From Apostichopus japonicus (Eukaryota > Echinodermata > Holothuroidea > Aspidochirotida > Stichopodidae): 64,000 nt of DNA. This document shows positions 12,373 through 21,828 of this stretch, piece after piece; positions within the stretch are counted from its first letter, which is position 1; each line of letters starts with the position of its first letter. The translations under genes and the position numbers were made by a program. The notes under the pieces are model-generated. The model was not told where the DNA came from. It made no database searches and saw nothing but the letters and a program-made list of their open reading frames with translations. The stretch covers positions 3,969,499 through 4,033,498 of the forward strand of contig NC_092565.1 of assembly GCF_037975245.1 (NCBI RefSeq), written 5' to 3'.

Positions 12373-13920
12373 TTACTGCCCTATTGGCTGGACATTACCA
12401 ATATCAGCATCTTGTTGGTCAGTAATTGCTGCAAACTGAGGTATACTGCGCCGTACACTGTTTGACACAGCAAAGTCCTCCTCCTCCTCCTTTGATGTAA
12501 TTTCCTCTTCAGAGCTTGGTCTTCTCATTTGGTTTGACCTTGTCTGTTTGTCATCAGGGCTGCTCTTGTAGTCTGCACTAACATGTCCAGAATCTTTCTC
12601 CTCATCAGATATAGTGGCCGTGCTTCCTCTAACAGAGGAGGTGTATCCCATGTTATCTTTATCCTCCTTCTCAACGGTTCCGGCCGCCACGCTTCCTCCA
12701 AAAGAGGAGGTGGATAGCTTGTTATCTTCATCCTCTACTTCCCCGACGCTGCCATCACTGCTGCCTCTGCTGGCGCTCTTTGTTGTTTCATCCTCTCGTC
12801 GACATTTCTTACACATCACCACGGAAATCACTAACACAACCAACACAACTAACATGCTACAGCATGCTGCCAGAATAATGATGAATAAGTCTGTATTATC
12901 TGGTATTACCATTGTTGGACCAGCATTGAAGCTTCTCTGGGTCTCTTCTACGTTTGTATAGACTTTGACCGTCGTTGTCTGTTCTTCATCTCTTGGATCA
13001 CAGATAGTCCATGTTCTCATGGACAAACCTTCACTGTTATTGACCGTGCACACAGCCAACGTAAGGATGGCGCAAGACTGACTGGTATTCCACATGATAC
13101 TGTTTTCCTGAAAGGTCACAGTGTAGTTTGAGTCGCCTTGAACCGACCAACGTAACTCCGGCGGTGGGTTACCAGTGGACTGACATGTCAGGTTACCTTG
13201 GTCAGATGGTCCTTCCACAAGTTCTACGATTGGATCGTCAGGAGGGTAGAGGACGTTGAATGTTAAATCGCACGTGGCCTGATAGTCTTGAAAGGCTTCA
13301 CTTGTTGAAGTACATGTGAAGGTTACATCGAGGTCGTTTCTAGTGATGTTAAACGGGTAGCTTATCTCTGTGCGGCCCTCGTCGTTGATCTGAAACATTA
13401 CATCTCCGCCATTATTAATACTTTCCCCATCTGACCGAGTCCATGCTAATATGACTATAGGGTTACCCTTGCTACTATCACATAAAGTAGTTGTGAGCTC
13501 ACCTTCAACGATAGTTCCACCACCTTGGCATGTTGGTTCATTACCTCCTGGTAGGTACTGCACATCTAGCCTTGCACTAGATGACCGCACAAGGATGCTT
13601 CCTGTCCCATTCACAAGAGCACAGTAATACGAACGGCTGTCGATGATCTGGGCGCTGTTCAGCGTTAAAGTGAATCTATTTTCAGTGTTCATAATTTGAA
13701 CATTATTATTTCCTGATGATATTTGGATGTCCTGGCCAAAGAACCAGTCAATGGTCTGTCCAGTAGCTAGATCATCAGTCTCGCAAGAGAAACTGGCCTC
13801 TGCACCACGCATAACGGTTAACGGCATCGGATGTTCTACAAACATTTGTGCCTGTGAAGTTGTAGTCAAACACCAGAGACATATCCTTACTACGAGAACA
13901 AACCTTTTCAGTAATGCCAT
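12373..13920 (-). CDS. Ig-array copy 1: intronless three-Ig-domain type I receptor with full-length tail (515 aa)
   Basis: Family unknown to me by name. The start is the ATG at 13918-13920 (MALLKRFVLVVRICLWCL); an upstream in-frame TTG extension is not convincing. Layout: signal peptide about 1-25; V-like Ig with Cys46, Trp59, Cys100 in DSRSYYC; second Ig with Cys147, Trp160, Cys203; third Ig with Cys246, Trp258, Cys291. A Thr-rich stalk follows, then a transmembrane helix about 345-370 and a tail of about 145 residues that is acidic and Ser-rich. Several N-glycosylation sequons are present (NGT, NIT, NLT, NYT, NTS). The tail has GYTSSV and ADYKSS tyrosines but no canonical ITIM or ITAM. One uninterrupted exon is unusual for Ig receptors, whose domains are normally on separate exons, and suggests a retrogene. 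It is the only copy not ending in satellite, so it probably keeps the ancestral C-terminus. Likely a cell-surface recognition or adhesion receptor. Confidence 0.88.
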   Translation of the reverse strand: MALLKRFVLVVRICLWCLTTTSQAQMFVEHPMPLTVMRGAEASFSCETDDLATGQTIDWFFGQDIQISSGNNNVQIMNTENRFTLTLNSAQIIDSRSYYCALVNGTGSILVRSSSARLDVQYLPGGNEPTCQGGGTIVEGELTTTLCDSSKGNPIVILAWTRSDGESINNGGDVMFQINDEGRTEISYPFNITRNDLDVTFTCTSTSEAFQDYQATCDLTFNVLYPPDDPIVELVEGPSDQGNLTCQSTGNPPPELRWSVQGDSNYTVTFQENSIMWNTSQSCAILTLAVCTVNNSEGLSMRTWTICDPRDEEQTTTVKVYTNVEETQRSFNAGPTMVIPDNTDLFIIILAACCSMLVVLVVLVISVVMCKKCRREDETTKSASRGSSDGSVGEVEDEDNKLSTSSFGGSVAAGTVEKEDKDNMGYTSSVRGSTATISDEEKDSGHVSADYKSSPDDKQTRSNQMRRPSSEEEITSKEEEEDFAVSNSVRRSIPQFAAITDQQDADIGNVQPIGQ

Positions 13921-14064
13921 AATAACGATTGGTCGATTCAAAACCTCGACAAGCCTGTGTTTCTTATTTCGAGAGAGAATTTGGACAGTAACTAGATTGA
14001 CGCTGGATTGTAGCTGGTCTGGTGTTTATAGATTGGAGCTCAGAGTATATATCTATATATATCT
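13921..14064 (-). promoter_or_regulatory. Conserved TATA-rich promoter region of the Ig genes
   Basis: On the minus strand, TATAAA (14025-14030) and a TATATAGATATATACT run (14046-14064) lie about 105-145 bp upstream of the copy 1 ATG. The TA-run is kept upstream of every copy, for example at about 20186-20209, 26272-26289, 28924-28947, 39290-39312 and 42387-42402. The TATAAA hexamer itself is mutated in copies 2, 4 and 7. No transcription start is known, so this is inference from position and conservation. Confidence 0.5.
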
Positions 14065-14330
14065 TTCTGAATAGATATGACAAAGGTGTGAGATACTTCC
14101 TGCTAACAGTTTGCTTCCAGTATTGTAAGCTTTTGTAAATCGCTCAGTATATTGTCCACAGGTTTTCAGCAAAAGAAATGACTTTGGATGGCATTGAAAA
14201 CTGATCAGTGTAAATTCAATAGTATAGACATGATATGCATGATTGGTTTCAGTGATAGATTATGACAATGCTATCATTTACTTCCTCCTTCATGTAAAAA
14301 GTAAAATCTTTTGGCTGTGCATATTTGTCT

Positions 14331-15680
14331 TAGAAGTTGATTAGGATAGAATGACGTCATGCGACATATACTGAAACCACTCATCAAGTGGTGGCGCTTT
14401 CTGTGTACGAAAAGAAAGAACCGACGCGAAATACAAACACTACTTGTTTGACTAAACTAAAGGGATAAAGTTGACATAAATTACTTGAAATGGGGATATC
14501 GCTTGACGCATTTGGGTGCAAAATCGTCGAAAATGTCGCAGTGGACTGTAGTTACACTTTGTAATTCTTAGGAAGCGATAATAGAAGCAATTACATAGGA
14601 ATCTTAAATAATTTACTAGTGTCGTCTGCTTATCTGTTGTATTGTTATTCATGGGACACGGGAAATAGTAAGTCTAGACCCCTTTACCGGCTACGGTTGT
14701 CCTTAATTAGGATGCGATATGACAAAATCCTAATAACAAAAATTATCACAACCTCATTTTACTTAAAACTGTATCCCTAACAATAGATCCACATGCCAGA
14801 ATAACATGAGATGACTGTTATATCCTGGGCTTAGTGAATTCATTTCTAACAAGACTTGCTTATTGATTACTATTTTACTCCACATAAATCTGTACGTGTC
14901 AGTAGCATAATTTAATTGTCCCAATGCAATTCAGAATTCCTCGACTTGGGTCTGGAGAAAAGAAAAACAGAAAATCTCAAAATTATCAAGTAGAACAACT
15001 TGATTAATCTCATCATGACACAAACTGTGGGTCACTCCTTCCAAGAAATAATTTGTTTCCAGAGTTACTTCACTTGCTGAACACCATCTGCACAGATCTT
15101 ACCTGGTAATTAAGATTGTGGAGAAATTTTCAACCTATCATTGTTCCATTATGGAAAGCTCTTTACCATTAGGGGATCATTTTCCAACACATAAGAGTCC
15201 AAGTTTTAATTTGCAATGAGCTTGATGTTGGTCTACCTGAATACTTACTGTACTAGGCCTACCGTATCTAGCTAGTACTGTAGTCTCGGTTGTGGGATTT
15301 AGGAACTAGGCCTATATAAACAATGTCAATGGTATTGCTGCGTTACGACTAACGTTACTGCATTGTAACTTCGATTTGTCGTTCCACTTGCTCGAGTCAT
15401 TACAGGGGAAAGAATGGTTTTCAAAGTTGGTTCTTAAAGTCAGAAGTAAAGTACTCACCACTCTGGTTGTCATAGCATGTCTCTCTTGTGAAAAGTACAA
15501 ATACTCTTTTGAAAAAATGGCTAAAATGAAATTCAATTTCAGAGTAGAATACACACTGAATGTATGGAGACGTACAGATGATCTGGGTTTTTGCCGTACA
15601 CAGAAAGCGCCTTCATTAATTTTCAAGGCTTCACTGCTAAAACACACTGTGTCAGTGTTCTATCCATATCAATTTCTATG
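14331..15680. mobile_element. 1.35-kb TIR element, unit 1 copy
   Basis: It is absent from the same position in the short units. It is flanked by ATATTTGTCT (14321-14330) and GTATTTGTCT (15681-15690), a target-site-duplication-like pair matching a single site in the empty units. The ends are inverted: TAGAAGTTGATTAGGATAGAA on the left and the complement of TAGAAATTGATATGGATAGAA on the right. A second, inner inverted pair GGCGCTTTCTGTGTACG lies at about 14391 and 15600. No transposase ORF is present, so it is non-autonomous. A duplication near 10 bp with long inverted repeats is MULE-like, but the superfamily is uncertain. It carries a perfect CRE palindrome TGACGTCA at 14352-14359. Confidence 0.7.
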
Positions 15681-18150
15681 GTATTTGTCTTTCTATTGCT
15701 CCATATTGCTTTGACTTTCTTCATTTTCTTTGGGGGAGGTTTTGTTCATTATTTCTTTTTCTTATTCCAGTTCTGTAGTATTATTATCAGACAGGCTTAT
15801 TATTTCAATGAAGGTTTCTTGACGATATAGCAGACTACATTGTTGCTAGGCAACAATTGTTTATTCAAAAGGTCACTGAAAACAAACAAAATAACATTTC
15901 CCAGACTTTTAAAATTAGATAATTATTATCCAGAAGGTTTGGCTCCTATTTAAGCAATGCATTAAAACAAAACAAATATGCAAGTTAGTAGAGAGAGTCT
16001 TTGGTGGCTAGGTATCATGTGGTATGGGATTTTACAGTTTTTGGTACAAATGTCGATTGTTTTAGAACTTTGAGAAATATGAGGTTTAAAGAGGATCCCG
16101 GATCCTTTCCTATCCCCTCCACTTAACCCACTCTCCCCCATTTCACCCCTCCTGTCCTGTCACTTCCCTAATTGATCTGTTTTCTCTTCTTAATGCTTAT
16201 ATATGCTAATATCCCAAGGAGGTAAACTTGGACCAATCTCATATTTTGTGAGTAGGAGGACCACATTTAGGAGCAACAGCCTATAGTTTTTTAGGGAGAT
16301 CAAAGGTCATTTGGGGTCATGGGGGGTCAAATTGAGTAAACCTTGTAAACACGATATCTCAAAAGAAAAGAGTGGATCAATCTTGCATTTTGTGTGAAGG
16401 AGTACCACATGAGTTTCAAGATCCCTACGGTTGTTGGTGGAGGTCCAAGTCCATTTGGGGTCACTAGAGGTCAAATTGTGAAAACCTTGTAAACATGATA
16501 ACTCAAGAAGGAAAGGTTGGATGAATCTCATATTTAGTATGTAGTTGGTACATTTTCAGTACAAGATTTTATTGAGGTCAAAGGTCACTTGAAGTCACCT
16601 GACGCCAAATTGTGGAAACCTTGTTTTATAAGCTACAGTATCATCCACAGACCAGCCTATCAGATAACATGTGCGTTACGCCTCATACGATTAGGAGGCT
16701 ATTGGCAATTGGAAATGAGCTTATGGGCATCTCTAGAATCTAACACTGAAAACACCCCATTGGCTTAATCGTGCCGCTCGGAAACCTTATTTTGCGTGCA
16801 GAAAGGTGTACTTTGTAGTACATCGGTTCTATTGCATGTTTTCCGTCATATTGATTTCAGGTCCGATGTACAGTAGTTCCGTTGTTACCAGGCAACGTTT
16901 ATGAAACTAAACAGTTCATCTAGTTAGATTTTTTACTAAGACCAATCTCAATGCGAAATACAGTAATTGTGTAAAACGGTCTTACTTTGGCAGTGAGTTC
17001 ACAAGCTTTTGTCTGGATCGGCTTGTTGATCTCAATTTGTGTAGTCTCTTCCAACAGTTTCAGCTTAGCAAGGCCTTAAAAGTAACGTTCAACTTTCGTC
17101 ACGTTTATGATTATGGGACAACTTGAACAAACCTTGCTAGGTCTGTGAGCAATTTTATGTTGTCTAGGCCAGCAACAGTTGGGTAGAATAGGGTTCGATA
17201 ACACAACAACCTGAAAAAGAATACCAGTCAGAATACCAATACACTTAAGATGGCAAAACATCTCCTTAATTATTTCTTAAGGCATTTTCCTACTGGCTAT
17301 CAGTCATAATTTGAAAAGTATAGAAAAGTTTAAGGAGTTTTGAGACAAGTTTGCTGTTGTGGCTGCTAGGATTTTTGGAAGATAGATGCTGTTACAACCT
17401 CAGATTTTCATTGTTTCAAGTTTAAATTTTATACTGCAAAGAAACATGACTTTCCAATGCGCAATTACGTAGCACCATGTAGTCTGCCTAACTGCCTAAC
17501 CTTTGTTCATAGAAAGTATTGTTGCAGATCTTTACTTTAGAGACTTGAAGAACAATCATAGGCCTACTGGCGAGTGAAATTTGGCGAGTAGATTTTTAGC
17601 CACGGTTGCCAAATAGCGAGTACTTTTAAAAATATTTGTCAAGGCCTGAAAACATTCAAAACATGATTTCTCATGGTAGAAATCATGGATACTTTTCATA
17701 CATGGTATATGGATTTGCCATATTGGGTACAAGAATCCTATTGCATGTGAGGTCAAATCTCATATAGGTCACCAGGAGGTCAAACTCTGAAAAAACTTTT
17801 ACATGATATCTAATGATGGAAATTGTGGATACCTCTAATACTTGGTGTGTGGATTCATAATATTGAGATTTGAGAACAATACCCCTATTGTTTTTGGTGG
17901 AGGTGTGTATAGCCATGTACAGTAGACTGACCTGTGTTTATCATGCCATAGTGGTATTGTATATAATAGCTACAGTAGTTCTGGTTATACTAACAAGCAG
18001 AAGTCTAGTGCATTGAAGTCATCGAAACCTCAATGCATTTTGCATTCTGGTTAACTTCATACATCTCTGTCCTTAGCCATAAAGTGTACACATGATATCA
18101 TGTACTGTATGTATGGCAATACATCAACACAGCACAACTATGTTTAAAAT
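15681..18150. other. Unit 1 spacer, long form
   Basis: Noncoding spacer between the TIR element and the satellite of copy 2. It includes an array-wide block (about 15691-16190), then about 1.9 kb found only in units 1, 2 and 8. Compared with unit 2, unit 1 has a deletion of roughly 0.25 kb near 16195-16215. No gene seen. Confidence 0.65.
16207..16632. repeat. 145-bp degenerate tandem repeat with DR1 sites, unit 1
   Basis: Units begin at recurring AAACCTTGTAAACACGATAT-like segments about 144-145 bp apart and end with GGTCAAAGGTCA-type segments. A perfect DR1 (AGGTCAAAGGTCA) lies at 16575-16587. Related sequence recurs at about 17640-17900. Confidence 0.75.
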
Positions 18151-18694
18151 GATGACTCCATTAATTTTTAGTTAATACTACAGAGGGTCCAGTGACACCC
18201 CTAGGCTATGTAATGAATGAGGATTACATTAATGTTTAATAAACACTACAGAGGGTCCAGTGATACCCCTAGGCTATGTAATGAATGATGATGACATTAA
18301 TGTTTAGTTAACACTACAGAGGGTCCAGTGATACCCCTAGGCTATGTAATGAATAATGATTACATTAATGTCTAGTTACCACTACAGAGGGTCCAGTGAT
18401 ACCCCTAGGCTATGTAATGAATGATGACTCCATTAATGTTTAGTTAACTCTACAGAGCGTCCAGTGATACCCTAGGCTATGTAATGAATGATGATGACAT
18501 TAATGTTTAGTTAATACTACAGAGGGTCCAGTGATACCCCTAGGCTATGTAATGAATGATGGATGACTCCATTAATGTTTAGTGAACACTACAGAGGGTC
18601 CAGTGATACCCCTAGGCTATGTAATGAATGAGAAGTCCAATAATGTTTAGTGAACACTACAGAGGGTCCAGTGACACCCCTAGGCTATGTAATG
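18151..18694. repeat. 68-bp satellite block 3' of Ig copy 2
   Basis: About eight units of a 68-bp repeat with core GAGGGTCCAGTGATACCCCT followed by AGGCTATGTAATGAATGATG. It directly abuts and overlaps the 3' end of the copy 2 coding sequence. Confidence 0.92.
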
Positions 18695-20062
18695 AATAGT
18701 TTTCGAGTAAGCGTGTTCAGAATCTTTCTCCTCATGGGATATACTGGCCATGCTTCCTCTAACAGAGGAGGTGTATCCCACCTTATCGTAATCCTCATCC
18801 TCAATGGATCTGGCCGCCACGCTTCCTCCAACAGAGGAGGTGTATCCCTCATTATCTTCATCCTCTACTCCACCAACCCTGCGATCCCGGCTGCTGCCTC
18901 TGCTGGCGCTCTTTGTAGTTACATCCTCTTGTCGACATTTATTCCACATCGCCACGGAAATGACTAACACAACCAATACCAACACCAACATGCTACAGCA
19001 TACTGCCAGAATAATGATGATTGTTGTGAAGTATGTATTATCTGGTATTACCATTGTTGGACGAGTATTGAAGCTTCTCTGGGTCTCTTCTACCTTTGTA
19101 TAGACTTTGACCGTCGTTGTCTGTTCTTCATCTCTTGGATCACAGATAGTCCATGTTCTCATGGACAAACCTTCACTGTTATTGACCGTGCACACAGCCA
19201 ACGTTAAGATGTTGCAAGACTGACTGGTATTCCACATGATACTGTTTTCCTGAAAGGTCACAGTGTAGTTTGAGTCGCCTTGAACCGACCAACGTAACTC
19301 CGGCGGTGGGTTACCAGTGGACTGACATGTCAGGTTACCTTGGTCAGATGGTCCTTCCACAAGTTCTACGATTGGATCGTCAGGAGGGTAGAGGACGTTG
19401 AATGTTAAATCGCACGTGGCCTGATAGTCTTGAAAGGCTTCACTTGTTGAAGTACATGTGAAGGTTACATCGAGGTCGTTTCTAGTGATGTTAAACGGGT
19501 AGCTTATCTCTGTGCGGCCCTCGTCGTTGATCTGAAACATTACATCTCCGCCATTATTAATACTTTCCCCATCTGACCTAGTCCATGCTAATATGACTAT
19601 AGGGTTACCCTTGCTACTATCACATAAAATAGTTGTGAGCTCACCTTCAACGATAGTTCCACCACCTTTGCACGTTGGTTCATTACCTCCCGGTAGGTAC
19701 TGCACATCTAGCCTCGCACTAAGTGACCGCTCAAGGATGATTCCTGCCCCATTCACAACAGCACAGTAATACACACGGCTGTCAATGATCTGGGCGCTGT
19801 TCAGCGTTAAAGTGAATTTGTTTTCAGTGTTCATAATTTGAACATTAATATTTCCTGATGATATCTGGATGTCCTGGCCAAAGAACCAGTCAATCGTCTG
19901 TCCAGTAGCTAGATCATCAGTCTCGCAAGAGAAACTGGCCTCTGCACCACGCATAACGGTTAACGGCATGGGATGTTGTACAAACATTTGTGCCTGTGAA
20001 GTTGCAGTCAAACACCAGAGACATATCCTTACTACGAGAAGAAACCTTTTCAGTAATGCCAT
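18680..20062 (-). CDS. Ig-array copy 2: intronless Ig receptor, satellite-derived C-terminus (460 aa)
   Basis: The ATG is at 20060-20062. Signal peptide, three Ig domains with all canonical Cys pairs, stalk, transmembrane helix and tail are intact. The ectodomain shares private residues with copy 1 (VELVEGPSDQ, TVTFQENS, NNGGDVMF), unlike the other copies (VEPVEGP, TVTIQENS). Own changes include VQHP, SSGNINVQ in the loop after the V-domain tryptophan strand, and GAGIILERSLS in the loop after the second Cys. The tail has two GYTSSV repeats (DNEGYTSSVGGSV and DKVGYTSSVRGSM). It ends with TIHYIA, where IHYIA and the TAG stop come from the satellite. Probably functional. Confidence 0.87.
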   Translation of the reverse strand: MALLKRFLLVVRICLWCLTATSQAQMFVQHPMPLTVMRGAEASFSCETDDLATGQTIDWFFGQDIQISSGNINVQIMNTENKFTLTLNSAQIIDSRVYYCAVVNGAGIILERSLSARLDVQYLPGGNEPTCKGGGTIVEGELTTILCDSSKGNPIVILAWTRSDGESINNGGDVMFQINDEGRTEISYPFNITRNDLDVTFTCTSTSEAFQDYQATCDLTFNVLYPPDDPIVELVEGPSDQGNLTCQSTGNPPPELRWSVQGDSNYTVTFQENSIMWNTSQSCNILTLAVCTVNNSEGLSMRTWTICDPRDEEQTTTVKVYTKVEETQRSFNTRPTMVIPDNTYFTTIIIILAVCCSMLVLVLVVLVISVAMWNKCRQEDVTTKSASRGSSRDRRVGGVEDEDNEGYTSSVGGSVAARSIEDEDYDKVGYTSSVRGSMASISHEEKDSEHAYSKTIHYIA

Positions 20063-20477
20063 AATAACGATTGGTCGATTCAAAAGCTCGACAAGCCTGT
20101 GTTTCTTATTTCGAGAGAGAATTTCGACAGTAACTAGATTGATGCTGGATTGTAGCTGTTCTGGTGTTTATTGGTTGGAGCTCAGAGTATATATATATCT
20201 ATATATATCTTTCTGAATAGAAATGACAAAGGTGGTAGGTACATCCTGCTAACAGTTTGCTTTTAGTATTGTAAGCTTTTTGTAAATCGCTCAGTATATT
20301 GTCCACAGATTTTCAGCAAAAGAAATGACTTTGGATGGCATTGAAAACTGATCAGTGTAAATTCAATAGTATAGACATGATATGCATGATTGGTTTCAGT
20401 GATAGATTCTTACAGTGCTATCAATTACTTCCTCCTTCATGTAAAAAGTCAAATCTTTTGGCTGTGTGTATTTGTCT

Positions 20478-21828
20478 TAGAAGTTGATTAGGATAGAATG
20501 ACGTCATGCGACATATACTGAAACCACTCATCAAGTGGTGGCGCTTTCTGTGTACGGCAAGAAAGAACCGGCGCGAAATACAAACACTACTTGTTTGACT
20601 AAACTAAAGTGATAAAGTTGACATAAATTTCTCGAAATGGGGATATCGCTTGATGCATTTGGGTACAAAATCGTCGAAAATGTCGCAGTGGACTGTAGTT
20701 ACACTTTGTAATTCTTAGGAAGCGATAGTAGAAGCAATTACATAGGAATCTTAAATAATTTACTAGTGTCGTCTGCTTATCTGTTGTATTGTTATTCATG
20801 GGACACGGGAAATAGTAAGTCTAGACCCCTTTACCGGCTACGGTTGTCCTTAATTAGGATGCGATATGACAAAATCCTAATAACAAAAATTATCACAACC
20901 TCATTTTACTTAAAACTGTATCCCTAACAATAGATCCACATGCCAGAATAACATGGGATGACTGTTATATCCTGGGCTTAGTGAATTCATTTCTAACAAG
21001 ACTTGCTTATTGATTACTATTTTACTCCACATAAATCTGCACGTGTCAGTAGCATAATTTAATTGTCCCAATGCAATTCAGAATTCCTCGACTTGGGTCT
21101 GGAGAAAAGAAAAACAGAAAATCTCAAAATTATCAAGTAGAACAACTTGATTAATCTCATCATGACACAAACTGTGGGTCACTCCTTCCAAGAAATAATT
21201 TGTTTCCAGAGTTACTTCACTTGCTGAACACCATCTGCAAAGATATCACCTGGTAATTAAGATTGTGGAGAAATTTTCAACCTATCATTGTTCCATTATG
21301 GAAAGCTCTTTACCATTAGGGGATCATTTTCCAACACATAAGCCACTGTCCAAGTTTTAAGTTGCAATGAGCTTGATGTTGGTCTACCTGAATACTTACT
21401 GTACTAGGCCTACCGTATCTAGCTAGTACTGTAGTCTCGGTTGTGGGATTTAGGAACTAGGCTTATAACAATGTCAATGGTATTGCTGCGTTACGACTAA
21501 CGTTACTGCATTGTAACTTCGATTTGTCGCTCCACTTGCTCGGGTCATTACAGGGGAAAGAATGGTTTTCAAAGTTGGTTCTTAAAGTCAGAAGTAAAGT
21601 ACTCACCACTCTGGTCGTCATAGCATGTCTCTCTTGTGAAAAGTACAAATACTCTTTCGAAAAAACGGCTAAAATGAAATTCAGTTTCAGAGTAGAATAC
21701 ACACTGAATGTATGGAGACGTACAGATGATCTGGGTTTTTGCCGTACACAGAAAGCGCCTTCATTAATTTTCAAGGCTTCACTGCTAAAACACACTGTGT
21801 CAGTGTTCTATCCATATCAATTTCTATG
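20478..21828. mobile_element. 1.35-kb TIR element, unit 2 copy
   Basis: Same element as at 14331. It is flanked by the exact 10-bp direct repeat GTATTTGTCT (20468-20477 and 21829-21838). Inner inverted repeats GGCGCTTTCTGTGTACGGCA lie near both ends. A CRE palindrome TGACGTCA is at 20499-20506, about 440 bp upstream of the copy 2 ATG. Confidence 0.75.

Noticed and set aside
12373-12900. ITIM or ITAM motifs in the receptor tails
   Set aside because: GYTSSV has Ser at +3 after Tyr and DYKSS also lacks the hydrophobic +3 residue, so neither matches the canonical patterns.
13921-13941. Upstream in-frame extension reading NRPIVI before the Ig-gene ATG
   Set aside because: It would start at TTG. 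The next ATG gives a proper signal peptide and is present in all copies, while the extension is closed in copy 3.
13727-14074. Plus-strand ORFs of about 98-115 codons repeated at every Ig copy (also 12614-12961 and equivalents)
   Set aside because: They lie antisense to the Ig coding frame or its 5' flank and recur only because the array is duplicated. They have no domain features.
15312-15714. Overlapping ORFs of about 110 codons on both strands, conserved in units 1, 2 and 8
   Set aside because: They sit inside the TIR element, have no recognisable domain, and are conserved only through recent duplication.
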